A model generated the notes under the pieces. That model saw only the letters and a program-made list of their open reading frames with translations. It did not search any database and was not told where the DNA came from. This document shows, piece by piece, positions 1-5,943 of a DNA stretch of 6,914 bases. Origin of the DNA: Thermoplasmata archaeon (GTDB lineage: Archaea > Thermoplasmatota > Thermoplasmata > Thermoplasmatales > Thermoplasmataceae); assembly GCA_021826765.1 (NCBI GenBank), contig JAKAYK010000049.1, positions 1 to 6,914 on the forward strand. The letters are read 5' to 3'. Each line of letters begins with the position of its first letter. The stretch's first letter is position 1. A program made the translations under genes and the position numbers.

Positions 1-275
1 TAGTGGTATTTTATACTGGAATAGAAGGCATTGAAACACAGATCAGGAAAGAGGTTGAGAACAGCATAGGCAAATCTTTCTCTCCAAAGCATGTGATCCA
101 TATAGGTACCCTTCCAAAAACAAGAAACGGAAAGATAATGAGAAGAATCGTGAAAAGCGCATTCATGGGAGAGAATCCGGGAGATATAACTGGACTTGAT
201 GATCCGGGAATCATAGAACTCATCAGGGTTATGGGTGAAAAGGCAAGGCAGAACTTGCCATCAGGCCATTCGTGA
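1..275 (+). CDS. AMP-forming acetyl/acyl-CoA synthetase, C-terminal fragment (5' end outside window)
   Basis: The reading frame is open from the left edge and ends at TGA 273-275, so only about the last 90 residues of a much longer enzyme (usually 550-660 residues) are visible. The segment LPKTRNGKIMRR (bases 111-146) matches the conserved C-terminal motif of the ANL superfamily (PKTRSGKIMRR in acetyl-CoA synthetase). Its lysine, at bases 132-134, is the residue that in family members contacts the acyl-adenylate and is the target of regulatory acetylation. The following GDITGLDDPGIIE also matches the usual end of acetyl-CoA synthetases (family form: GDxSTLxDPxVVE). The enzyme activates a short-chain carboxylate with ATP and CoA, giving acyl-CoA, AMP and PPi in the cytoplasm. 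Acetate is the most likely substrate, but propionate or another acyl group cannot be excluded because the substrate pocket lies outside the window. The GTG at base 3 is an internal valine, not a start. Confidence 0.9.
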   Translation, partial: VVFYTGIEGIETQIRKEVENSIGKSFSPKHVIHIGTLPKTRNGKIMRRIVKSAFMGENPGDITGLDDPGIIELIRVMGEKARQNLPSGHS

Positions 276-306
276 TATGCATTCTCACGGATATAGAGAA
301 AATAAT

Positions 307-319
307 TTCATATTTTTCA
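307..319 (+). terminator. possible T-rich archaeal terminator after the synthetase gene
   Basis: A T-rich stretch with a run of five T (313-317) lies about 35 bases after the synthetase stop codon and before the TATA box of the next gene. Archaeal RNA polymerase can terminate on T-rich non-template tracts without a hairpin. I see no stable stem here, and AT-rich intergenic DNA gives such runs by chance. Confidence 0.3.
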
Positions 320-345
320 TATATAGAATCTGCACCGCATTCATA

Positions 346-353
346 TTTATATA
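346..353 (+). promoter_or_regulatory. TATA box (box A) for the 389 gene
   Basis: TTTATATA is a good match to the archaeal box A. Transcription normally starts about 25 bases downstream, which places the RNA 5' end near 376. That leaves a leader of only about 13 bases before the ATG at 389. Confidence 0.55.
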
Positions 354-388
354 CGGTTTAGCGGAAAAGGGAAATTTAATAAACAATA

Positions 389-787
389 ATGCATAATGCG
401 CTGATTATCATGGGAGTCCTCAAACGAAGCATCCTTATCCGGGCTCTTCAAAATGTATATGGGGCCAGGGGAGTGAGTCATGTTGATGTAATTGCCCTTT
501 GTGATTTCATCCTTGCATTTTTTGGTTATGAGGATTACGTTCTGGACAATGTTCTCTCTTCCCCGGAAAGAGATGCATTCTATGATCTGGAGGAGAGCGG
601 CTTCCTGAAAACACAGAGGGAAGAACTGACGCTTCCAAAGGGGAAGATCTGGAGAGTGAACCTCTGGAAACTCAAGAAGGAGGAGATTGACCGGCTCTCA
701 AAGGCTGTAAAAGTGGAAGAGGAACTCAAGGTAAAGTACGAGAATATCTTCAGGGAAATAGAGGAGAATGAAGATATCCTTGACTGA
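389..787 (+). CDS. conserved-looking small protein with winged-helix-like core, function unknown
   Basis: This 132-residue cytoplasmic protein has no signal peptide or membrane segment. Residues 14-55 look like helices (SILIRALQNVY, VIALCDFILAFFGYEDYVLDNVL). Residues 58-96 (RDAFYDLEESGFLKTQREELTLPKGKIWRVNLWKL) read like the end of a winged helix: a helix, then a turn, then a two-stranded wing carrying basic and aromatic residues. The tail (97-132) is a charged, probably helical or coiled-coil segment. From memory it resembles small Thermoplasmata proteins annotated as a domain of unknown function (perhaps DUF6015), but I could not check this. Start choice: ATG 389 fits the TATA box at 346-353 with a very short leader. 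ATG 410 (Met8) would give a tighter N-terminus but has no Shine-Dalgarno. It converges with the next gene, with 4 bases between the stop codons. A DNA-binding role is inference from shape only. Confidence 0.8.
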   Translation: MHNALIIMGVLKRSILIRALQNVYGARGVSHVDVIALCDFILAFFGYEDYVLDNVLSSPERDAFYDLEESGFLKTQREELTLPKGKIWRVNLWKLKKEEIDRLSKAVKVEEELKVKYENIFREIEENEDILD

Positions 788-791
788 AAAC

Positions 792-1163
792 CTATCTACC
801 GGATAATTTTCTGAAAAGTGAAATGGCAATGAAAGAAACTGCAATCGCAGTAAGGGCCCCATATTTGGGACTGTCAAAAAGCAGGTGATGAACCGGTTTC
901 TTATAAGGATCATAATGATCCAGATGGATTTCATATTTGTCCCTGAATTCCACCACATGTACACTTTCGTCCCTGCCGTCTATGCCCCTTCTCCAGTCAG
1001 AAACCTGACCCTTCAGTTCGCCTACTGATCTCTGGAACATTCCGGAAAGTGATGGATGAGGGACTTCTTCTCCATTTATGTCTATCCTGTCAATAACAAT
1101 TTTTTCTTCTCTCATTGCATCTGACACCACTTTTCCCCAGAATGAGGCAGGATTATACTTCAC
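792..1163 (-). CDS. small protein with single C-terminal membrane helix (tail-anchored type), function unknown
   Basis: This is a 123-residue protein with a GTG start at 1161-1163 and a TAG stop at 792-794. No N-terminal signal is visible. Residues 1-100 are soluble and charged. A histidine/tyrosine-rich stretch (HLDHYDPYKKPVHH, 80-93) is followed by one hydrophobic helix at about residues 101-117 (YGALTAIAVSFIAISLF) and a short basic tail, RKLSGR. This arrangement predicts a tail-anchored protein with its N-terminal domain in the cytoplasm, following the positive-inside rule only if the short tail crosses the membrane; topology is therefore uncertain. I do not recognise the family. The GTG start is supported by a TATA-like element about 25 bases upstream, which would give a leaderless transcript. 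An ATG overlapping it (revcomp of 1163-1165) is followed directly by TGA and cannot serve. The gene is divergent from the epimerase gene. Confidence 0.75.
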   Translation of the reverse strand: MKYNPASFWGKVVSDAMREEKIVIDRIDINGEEVPHPSLSGMFQRSVGELKGQVSDWRRGIDGRDESVHVVEFRDKYEIHLDHYDPYKKPVHHLLFDSPKYGALTAIAVSFIAISLFRKLSGR

Positions 1164-1180
1164 ATGTTGTGATTGCCAGT

Positions 1181-1192
1181 TAATAGATAAGC
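1181..1192 (-). promoter_or_regulatory. TATA-like box for the minus-strand gene starting at 1163
   Basis: On the minus strand this reads GCTTATCTATTA, an imperfect box A. Its centre lies about 24 bases upstream of the GTG start, which is the spacing expected for a leaderless archaeal mRNA. It shares an intergenic region of about 90 bases with the divergent promoter of the epimerase gene. Confidence 0.4.
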
Positions 1193-1221
1193 CTTGTGAA
1201 CATCAGAGTTTATTTTAGAAA

Positions 1222-1229
1222 TTATATTA
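1222..1229 (+). promoter_or_regulatory. TATA box for the epimerase gene
   Basis: TTATATTA is preceded by a purine-rich GAAA, a plausible BRE. Its centre is about 26 bases before ATG 1252, so the transcript would begin at or very near the start codon (leaderless). This supports ATG 1252 over GTG 1237, which would lie between the box and the predicted RNA start. Confidence 0.55.
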
Positions 1230-1251
1230 ATGTTGAGTGAATTATACATAT

Positions 1252-2175
1252 ATGACGGGACAGGTTATCATTTCAGGGGCCACAGGCTCCATAGGGAATT
1301 CACTTTCAAAAGCACTTCTTGAAGCAGGCAGAAATATAGCTGTTGTAACAAGGGATATGGATAGGGCAAGGAAATCAGTACCCTATGCTTCAGAATTCTG
1401 CAGATGGGATCAGGAAGACACAGAACAGTTGAGTAAGTTCTGTGAAGGTGCGGATGCTGTCGTAAATCTCTCAGGTGCTCCCATATTTGAGAGATGGAAG
1501 GGAAATTACGAGAAAGAGGTCAACGACAGCAGGATTCTGGGAACAAGGCATATTGTGGACGCAATCACGAAATGCTCAGAAAAACCCAGAGTTTTTATCA
1601 ATGGTTCCGCTGCGGGATTCTACGGTTATACGGGAAATGTTGTTGCTTCTGAGTCATCATCGGCAGGGAAGGACTACTGGGCTGATCTTGTGGAGAGGTG
1701 GGAGAAGGAGGCCCTCAGGGCACAGGAAAGCGGAATAAGGACTGTACTCATCAGGACTTCCCTGGTGCTTAAGAGATCCGAAGGGGCCCTTGGATCACTG
1801 GAACCATACTTCAGGAAGGGCCTTGGTGGCTATATCTCCCCCGGAACTCAGATGTTTCCATGGGTTCACATAGACGATCAGGTCGGGATCATAATCAGGG
1901 CAATGTCAAATCCGGAATTTTCAGGGCCTGTGAACTCCGTTGCCGGGTGTGTGTCATCAAGAGAATTTTCGAGAGCCATTGGAAAAGCCATGGGAAGGGG
2001 ATCAAGATTGCCGATTCCGGGTTTCGTCGTCAGATCACTGTTCGGAAAAGCATCAGATCTTGTGACCGGAAGCCAGGTAATCAGGAGTGAACGGATGGAA
2101 GAGCTGGGATACGTGATGAAGTACTCATCCATTGAAGATGCAATGGCGAACATCTATGGTTCGGGCAATAAGTGA
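1252..2175 (+). CDS. TIGR01777-family NAD(P)-dependent epimerase/SDR (YfcH-like), DUF1731 C-terminus
   Basis: This 307-residue protein has the length normal for the family. The N-terminal Rossmann fold shows the dinucleotide-binding glycines GATGSIG (residues 9-15). Family-typical motifs follow in order: VVNLSGAPI (70-78), with RW and the SRILGTRHIVDAI helix (93-105), then NGSAAGFYG (117-125), WADLVERWEKEA (143-154), and FPWVHIDDQ (202-210). The end (about 252-301, LPIPGFVVRSLFGKASDLVTGSQV...ELGY) matches the DUF1731 extension that closes this subfamily. The classical YxxxK catalytic pair of extended SDRs is not evident, as I recall is usual for TIGR01777 proteins. The reaction and substrate are unknown for most members; the bacterial names 'cell division inhibitor SulA' or 'YfcH' are historical and not evidence of function. 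It is expected to be cytoplasmic. Start: ATG 1252 is chosen over GTG 1237 because of TATA spacing and because MTGQVIISGATG places the glycine motif at its usual distance from the N-terminus. Confidence 0.92.
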   Translation: MTGQVIISGATGSIGNSLSKALLEAGRNIAVVTRDMDRARKSVPYASEFCRWDQEDTEQLSKFCEGADAVVNLSGAPIFERWKGNYEKEVNDSRILGTRHIVDAITKCSEKPRVFINGSAAGFYGYTGNVVASESSSAGKDYWADLVERWEKEALRAQESGIRTVLIRTSLVLKRSEGALGSLEPYFRKGLGGYISPGTQMFPWVHIDDQVGIIIRAMSNPEFSGPVNSVAGCVSSREFSRAIGKAMGRGSRLPIPGFVVRSLFGKASDLVTGSQVIRSERMEELGYVMKYSSIEDAMANIYGSGNK

Positions 2176-2213
2176 TTATGTACCGACCCCCATGACTATC
2201 TGCACAAGTCATA

Positions 2214-2241
2214 CATTTTATTAATCATTAGTTCATATATT
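2214..2241 (+). promoter_or_regulatory. candidate promoter of the secreted-protein operon
   Basis: Two TATA-like elements overlap this stretch. TTTTATTAA (2216-2224) would place the RNA start near 2246, eight bases before ATG 2254. TTCATATATT (2232-2241) would place it near 2262, making ATG 2263 (Met4 of the small ORF) leaderless. Either way the promoter drives the short signal-segment ORF rather than ATG 2422 directly. This argues that the short ORF is the natural beginning of the gene. Confidence 0.45.
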
Positions 2242-2253
2242 TCTGATTTTATA

Positions 2254-2412
2254 ATGGATTCAATGTTTCTAGAAAGAGAGAGAGGAAACGAAGACAAATT
2301 CAAATCGCTTAAAGTGGTTCTTGTCATGGTAATCTGTTCAATAATGGTAATACCCGTAATTCAGCATATTCAGGAACAAAATTCTGCTGTTACAGATAAA
2401 ACGTATACATAA
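2254..2412 (+). CDS. 52-residue signal/membrane-segment ORF, probably the severed N-terminus of the surface protein
   Basis: ATG 2254 to TAA 2410-2412 encodes a charged N-terminal part (MDSMFLERERGNEDKFK) and then a hydrophobic segment at residues 21-36 (VVLVMVICSIMVIPVI). A polar stretch, QHIQEQNSAVTDKTYT, follows. This is the architecture of a signal peptide or N-terminal membrane anchor plus the first residues of an exported domain. The next ORF begins at 2422 in exactly the same frame (168 bases from 2254), with only the stop codon and three sense codons (H-N-E) between. The large downstream protein looks extracellular but has no signal of its own. I therefore read this as the 5' end of one gene interrupted by TAA. 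An independent small membrane protein translated ahead of the large one is the alternative. Met4 (2263) is an alternative start. Confidence 0.6.
   Translation: MDSMFLERERGNEDKFKSLKVVLVMVICSIMVIPVIQHIQEQNSAVTDKTYT
2410..2412 (+). other. in-frame TAA separating signal segment from extracellular protein
   Basis: The frame runs ACG TAT ACA TAA CAC AAT GAG ATG GTG AAA. Removing only this stop gives a continuous frame from 2254 to 4926, 890 codons before the terminal TGA. No base insertion or deletion is needed, so a single substitution (for example CAA, AAA or GAA to TAA) would explain it. Whether it is a real allele, a sequencing error or a recoded codon cannot be told from the sequence. Confidence 0.7.
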
Positions 2413-2421
2413 CACAATGAG

Positions 2422-4926
2422 ATGGTGAAATTTGTGGGATCAAACATATTCATAGGTTTCAACGGCAACCTGTTCCCGGTATCATGGAATGTGCTTGAAC
2501 TGAATCCAAATTATTCCCCGGGGCACATTGCCTCGCCATTCATATCCCCTTCCATTGGAACAGGCACAAAAAACAGCCCCATGATTGAGGAGACGTTCAA
2601 CCATTATTCATCAAAAAGGGTTGTATCACTTTATCAGGATTCAGCAGTGATGATCAGGTGGAATCATTATGTGAGAATAGCAGAGATATTCTCTTTCTAC
2701 AATAATGGGATAGATGCAACAGTTGTGATGAAGAACCTCAATGTAACAGGAAGTTATATTGGTGCATTCTCCCTTGGGATGGGCATGAACAGCACCATGT
2801 CTATTAATGGATTCTATCCGTCATACCAGAACATCTCTTCCGGAACGGGCATCATCCCATCCAATGACTGGAATGTGTCAGTGGGCAACATTGCCATAAA
2901 CTGGCAGTCTGAAGATTCTATATTCCATTCAGGCATTGTCAGTAAAACCTCATCAGGTGACCAGATAATCCTCCCATTTTATTCAGGAATGCTTTACCAC
3001 AACGAATCATACACAATAGATCCCATGGTATATTACAATACATACAGAACAAGTGGCCCAATTGGGCCTATTGGTTCTGGACTTAGAAGTGACATTACAT
3101 TCAAGGAATCTGGCCTTCCATCAGGGACACCATGGTCAGCAACACTTGACGGAGTATTCCAGTCTGCCACTTCAAACAGCATAACCTTCAGTGAACCAAT
3201 TGGGAAATATTACTACAGCATTGGATCAGTAGATCATTATTCAGTTTCTCCAGAAAGCGGAACTGTTTCAGTATCTGGCACTTCACAGGCCATTGCACTG
3301 GCTTATACTCAAAATTCAATGTATGCTGTCAATTTCACCGAATCTGGCCTTCCATCAGGCACTTCATGGAATGTCACTCTATCTGGGAATACAGTATCCT
3401 CATCTTCGAACAGCATAACTTTCAGTGAATATGACGGAACCTATTCATACAGTATTGGAAAAATGAATGGTTACACGATTTCTCCATTAGGTGGATCAGT
3501 TACAGTAAATAATGGGATACAAAAAAAATACATAGCATTTACTGGGTCTCAACCATCATTAGGACATGTAGCAGTCAGTTATATGGGGTTAGGCTCAAAA
3601 GATTATAATAATTTATCAGATGCCATCAATAATGCATCAGATAATGGAAGTATATGTTATACAAATTTCATGCTTCCAGCGACTATAAGTTATTTGAAAT
3701 TTGATATACCGTACCAAAATGCAGATATGGGAAATGGGAATGTGAATACATATGCACAGAACTCCAATCCCACAGCATCACCCGATTTGATTTCTCATGG
3801 GCCACCCCCTGGTGCAGTGCCTTTGGGAATATCGGTATACGCACTTAGCTCAAATGGGGTGGTTGAGTATCTAATTTACCGTAATCAAGACGTCAGCGGA
3901 AATGGTAATGTATCTTTCACTTGGACAACACAGCCAGGTGTTTATGGCGGTTTCCTCGTTCAACTTGCCACTAATACTGGTACAGCGACAACATTCTACA
4001 GACACAGTTTTGATGTGTATTCCAGGCCAGTAAACCAAATTTATAGTGGTATCCCATGCATAGCAGACAGTTATTCCCAAAACATGCTTTATAATTCAAA
4101 GGGAGTTTATTTAGGCACCTTAGGAACGACTGTGAGCAATGGCCCAACGAAAAAAAATTATTCAAATTCCCATTCACTTTATTTTGGGCTTTCCTCTTTC
4201 TTTTTCTCGCCATATGATAATTCATCCGCTAACAGTTTCAAATATGGAGTTTTCAGCTATAACCAATACTTTAATAACACAGGAAGCCAGTATGGATGGG
4301 GAAAAGGAGGATACGTTTATCCGTGCTTTGCAGCAAATCAGAATTATCAAAAACAAAACGGAACCACCAATGAAACCACACTTCTAGCAGAAGAATCCAT
4401 ATATGCAGTCATAGACAGTCTACTGTACTTAGAACCGGATACAATTCCACTCGCATTGATATTGACTGCATTATATCCGTTTGTATTCCAGAATCAAATA
4501 ACAAAACCTGACGGATTTGTATGGTCCAACATTATGCTGGGACCGAATATAAGTTATGGTCAATCATCAAATCTAGAAAGAAAAATAATTCGTGGTGGAA
4601 ATCTGGCACGTCCTGGTAACATTGAAGTTTACCAAATTCCCAACAATGGAAAGAGCAGTCCTTCACTGATGGAATATTTTCTGTTTAATACCAATGAGCC
4701 AAATATTCCAAATGTTGGACGGCCATTCAACCATGCTCTTAATTATTACACATACACAACAAGTGAAACAATTGTTCCTGTTGCACATGAATTTGGTGCC
4801 AGTGATTACGTGAATGCAACTTGGGTATCAACAGGGTTGTGCGGATGGTCTGGATATTACACTTATACTGGCCCTTCTTATACAGTAGCAACATCATTAC
4901 AACTGTATATACCACTTGAAGGGTGA
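2422..4926 (+). CDS. large extracellular-type glycoprotein with two ESGLPSG repeats, lacking its own signal peptide
   Basis: From ATG 2422 there are 834 residues in three parts. Residues 1-207 form an N-terminal domain rich in beta-like and Gly/Asn/Ser segments (IFIGFNGNLFPVSW near the start), ending in a GPIGPIG linker at about 212-218. Residues 225-300 and 303-375 are two tandem copies of a module beginning with ESGLPSGT-W, probably Ig-like beta-sandwich stalks. Such modules, as I recall, are common in exported proteins of Thermoplasmatales and related acidophiles. Residues 376-834 are a Tyr/Asn/Ser-rich domain I do not recognise, with all four cysteines (412, 546, 635, 807) and a hydrophobic stretch at 674-691. 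I count 18 N-X-S/T sequons, consistent with a glycosylated cell-surface protein. There is no signal peptide here and no C-terminal anchor. The upstream 52-residue ORF supplies one in frame, so this is probably the body of an interrupted gene. ATG 2422 has no clear Shine-Dalgarno. GTG 2434 has GGTGA five bases before it and could be a re-initiation start. No protease or other catalytic motif was identified; thermopsin was considered without support. Confidence 0.8.
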   Translation: MVKFVGSNIFIGFNGNLFPVSWNVLELNPNYSPGHIASPFISPSIGTGTKNSPMIEETFNHYSSKRVVSLYQDSAVMIRWNHYVRIAEIFSFYNNGIDATVVMKNLNVTGSYIGAFSLGMGMNSTMSINGFYPSYQNISSGTGIIPSNDWNVSVGNIAINWQSEDSIFHSGIVSKTSSGDQIILPFYSGMLYHNESYTIDPMVYYNTYRTSGPIGPIGSGLRSDITFKESGLPSGTPWSATLDGVFQSATSNSITFSEPIGKYYYSIGSVDHYSVSPESGTVSVSGTSQAIALAYTQNSMYAVNFTESGLPSGTSWNVTLSGNTVSSSSNSITFSEYDGTYSYSIGKMNGYTISPLGGSVTVNNGIQKKYIAFTGSQPSLGHVAVSYMGLGSKDYNNLSDAINNASDNGSICYTNFMLPATISYLKFDIPYQNADMGNGNVNTYAQNSNPTASPDLISHGPPPGAVPLGISVYALSSNGVVEYLIYRNQDVSGNGNVSFTWTTQPGVYGGFLVQLATNTGTATTFYRHSFDVYSRPVNQIYSGIPCIADSYSQNMLYNSKGVYLGTLGTTVSNGPTKKNYSNSHSLYFGLSSFFFSPYDNSSANSFKYGVFSYNQYFNNTGSQYGWGKGGYVYPCFAANQNYQKQNGTTNETTLLAEESIYAVIDSLLYLEPDTIPLALILTALYPFVFQNQITKPDGFVWSNIMLGPNISYGQSSNLERKIIRGGNLARPGNIEVYQIPNNGKSSPSLMEYFLFNTNEPNIPNVGRPFNHALNYYTYTTSETIVPVAHEFGASDYVNATWVSTGLCGWSGYYTYTGPSYTVATSLQLYIPLEG
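3094..3546 (+). repeat. two tandem ESGLPSG modules within the surface protein
   Basis: Copy 1 starts at 3094 and copy 2 at 3328, 234 bases (78 codons) apart. An identical 20-base stretch encoding ESGLPSG occurs at 3106-3125 and 3340-3359. The later SNSITFSE segment is conserved in the same register. Shared protein features are ESGLPSGT-W, T-L-G, SNSITFSE, YYSIG/YSYSIG, SPESG/SPLGG and V-V. This is a duplicated structural domain, probably a beta-sandwich spacer holding the distal domain away from the membrane. Confidence 0.85.
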
Positions 4927-4927
4927 T
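4922..4927 (+). promoter_or_regulatory. Shine-Dalgarno GGTGAT overlapping the upstream stop codon
   Basis: GGTGAT is complementary to the 3' end of archaeal 16S rRNA (..AUCACCUCC) and lies four bases before ATG 4932. It contains the TGA stop of the 834-residue ORF. Termination of one protein and initiation of the next are therefore likely coupled on one mRNA. This site decides ATG 4932 over the in-frame GTG 4923, which lies inside the Shine-Dalgarno region. Confidence 0.75.
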
Positions 4928-4931
4928 AAAA

Positions 4932-5612
4932 ATGAATAAATGGAAAAAAATTGTGTCGGTATTTGTTATATCAATGGTGCTGCTTGTTTCGGTTGCATCT
5001 TATGAAAATGCGACAGAACCAAGCGGAATTAGTGGAGAAATTTGGACTTATATTCCCCCTCAGGGTCAGGGTATGTTCTTCATACAAAATATCTCTAACT
5101 ATACTTTTCTTGGCAATGAGATTTCTTTGGGATATCATGCATATCTTTTCCCGTCTACACAATATGTTAACCTTTCGGATTCTGTGTCCTTTATAAACAT
5201 AGCGGGTGGTCCTTTTTCAAGTATGATTTGCTTAACGAATTATACAAAGTTGAATTTTCCTTATTCAAATCCTGTAGTTTCCATAGTCAACACTTCAATT
5301 TCCATTTCTCAGCCATTGTTTAAAGGGGGAACAAACAAGAATGATAGCTTTGGCCCGAATGCAACTTACAGAATATTATCCTGTCCGAGCTCTCAGGCTT
5401 TATCTTTATTCATAAAAAAGAATCATTATGCCTGTTATAATACTTCAAACATCAGTAAAATGATAAATCCTGGAAATTTCACATTCTATGAGAACATAAC
5501 ATTCACAATAACACTATCTCTTGGAATATTGCACTTCACATCACAACAATTCCATCTGGATCAATCATGGTGGGTGTTAATGGAATATAATCTAACAACA
5601 CCGAATAATTAA
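4932..5612 (+). CDS. secreted, sequon-dense small glycoprotein, function unknown
   Basis: This 226-residue protein has a clear N-terminal export signal: basic MNKWKK, a hydrophobic core at about residues 7-22 (IVSVFVISMVLLVSVA), then a polar region starting SYENATEPSG. Cleavage near residue 23-24 is likely, unless the segment stays as an anchor. The mature part has no other membrane helix. It contains 13 N-X-S/T sequons, about one per 17 residues, and three cysteines (in MICLTN, LSCPSS and YACYNT). It looks beta-rich and resembles no family I recognise. Start: ATG 4932 is preceded by GGTGAT at ideal distance. It is the last gene of the surface-protein operon, six bases after the previous stop codon, so it probably acts with the large protein at the cell surface as a subunit, anchor or partner; that partnership is inferred from position only. 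Sampled GC is very low (13 of 60 in 5401-5460), unlike the flanking genes. Confidence 0.8.
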   Translation: MNKWKKIVSVFVISMVLLVSVASYENATEPSGISGEIWTYIPPQGQGMFFIQNISNYTFLGNEISLGYHAYLFPSTQYVNLSDSVSFINIAGGPFSSMICLTNYTKLNFPYSNPVVSIVNTSISISQPLFKGGTNKNDSFGPNATYRILSCPSSQALSLFIKKNHYACYNTSNISKMINPGNFTFYENITFTITLSLGILHFTSQQFHLDQSWWVLMEYNLTTPNN

Positions 5613-5758
5613 TGATGAAGTGACTTGACATGGTTTATTCTCTGTGCCATCCGCAATAATAAGGCATGTTGACCGGAAGGAGACTTTCCACCCTCTGGCT
5701 TGGCGATCTGGAAGCATGATGAAGGAATGAGGCATGTCAAAACTGAAATTTTATCATG

Positions 5759-5874
5759 TCATTCTCCATCCTCTATGATGTCTTTGAGGGACCACGCTAT
5801 CAACTCTTTGTTTCCTCGCTATACTTCAGGAAAATACTTATCATCTCTTTCACCACATCTAATCGGTCCTGCAT
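5759..5874 (-). pseudogene. possible frameshifted short ORF remnant
   Basis: On the minus strand ATG at 5872-5874 opens MQDRLDVVKEMISIFLKYSEETK and would stop at TGA 5800-5802. If one base is missing near 5804-5806, the frame continues as ELIAWSLKDIIEDGE to TGA 5759-5761. The joined 38-residue peptide has a natural amphipathic helical pattern with charged and hydrophobic residues alternating as in real proteins, unlike the other frames here. It may be a decayed gene fragment, possibly the N-terminal part of a mobile-element protein, but I recognise no family. No promoter or Shine-Dalgarno is evident. Chance is a serious alternative at this length. Confidence 0.22.
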
Positions 5875-5943
5875 ATTTTCTCATCATTAAATCCGAATTG
5901 CTCAGGGCCTATTCAATTTACAGATTCAACACACTATAGTAAT

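Noticed and set aside
698..964. Minus-strand ORF overlapping the convergent gene pair, and several similar antisense frames elsewhere
   Set aside because: They overlap well-supported genes in other frames and encode no recognisable or composition-normal protein.
1237..1239. GTG start for the epimerase, adding five residues
   Set aside because: TATA spacing points to an RNA 5' end near 1251, downstream of this GTG, and ATG 1252 gives the normal family N-terminus.
2410..2412. Recoding by pyrrolysine or selenocysteine
   Set aside because: Those use TAG and TGA respectively; this codon is TAA and no associated structure was seen.
3094..3546. CRISPR or other nucleotide repeat array
   Set aside because: There are only two copies, inside a coding frame with codon-level divergence. 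This is a protein domain duplication.
4923..4925. GTG start for the second secreted protein
   Set aside because: It lies within the GGTGAT ribosome-binding site that serves ATG 4932.
2422..4926. Thermopsin-like acid protease
   Set aside because: ESGLPSG repeats occur in such acidophile secretomes as I recall, but I see no catalytic motif or thermopsin-like core. The shared repeat is only a structural module.
5700..5939. 79-codon plus-strand ORF in the intergenic gap
   Set aside because: It has no promoter at the right distance, no Shine-Dalgarno and no recognisable motif. It overlaps the more protein-like minus-strand remnant and reads as chance.
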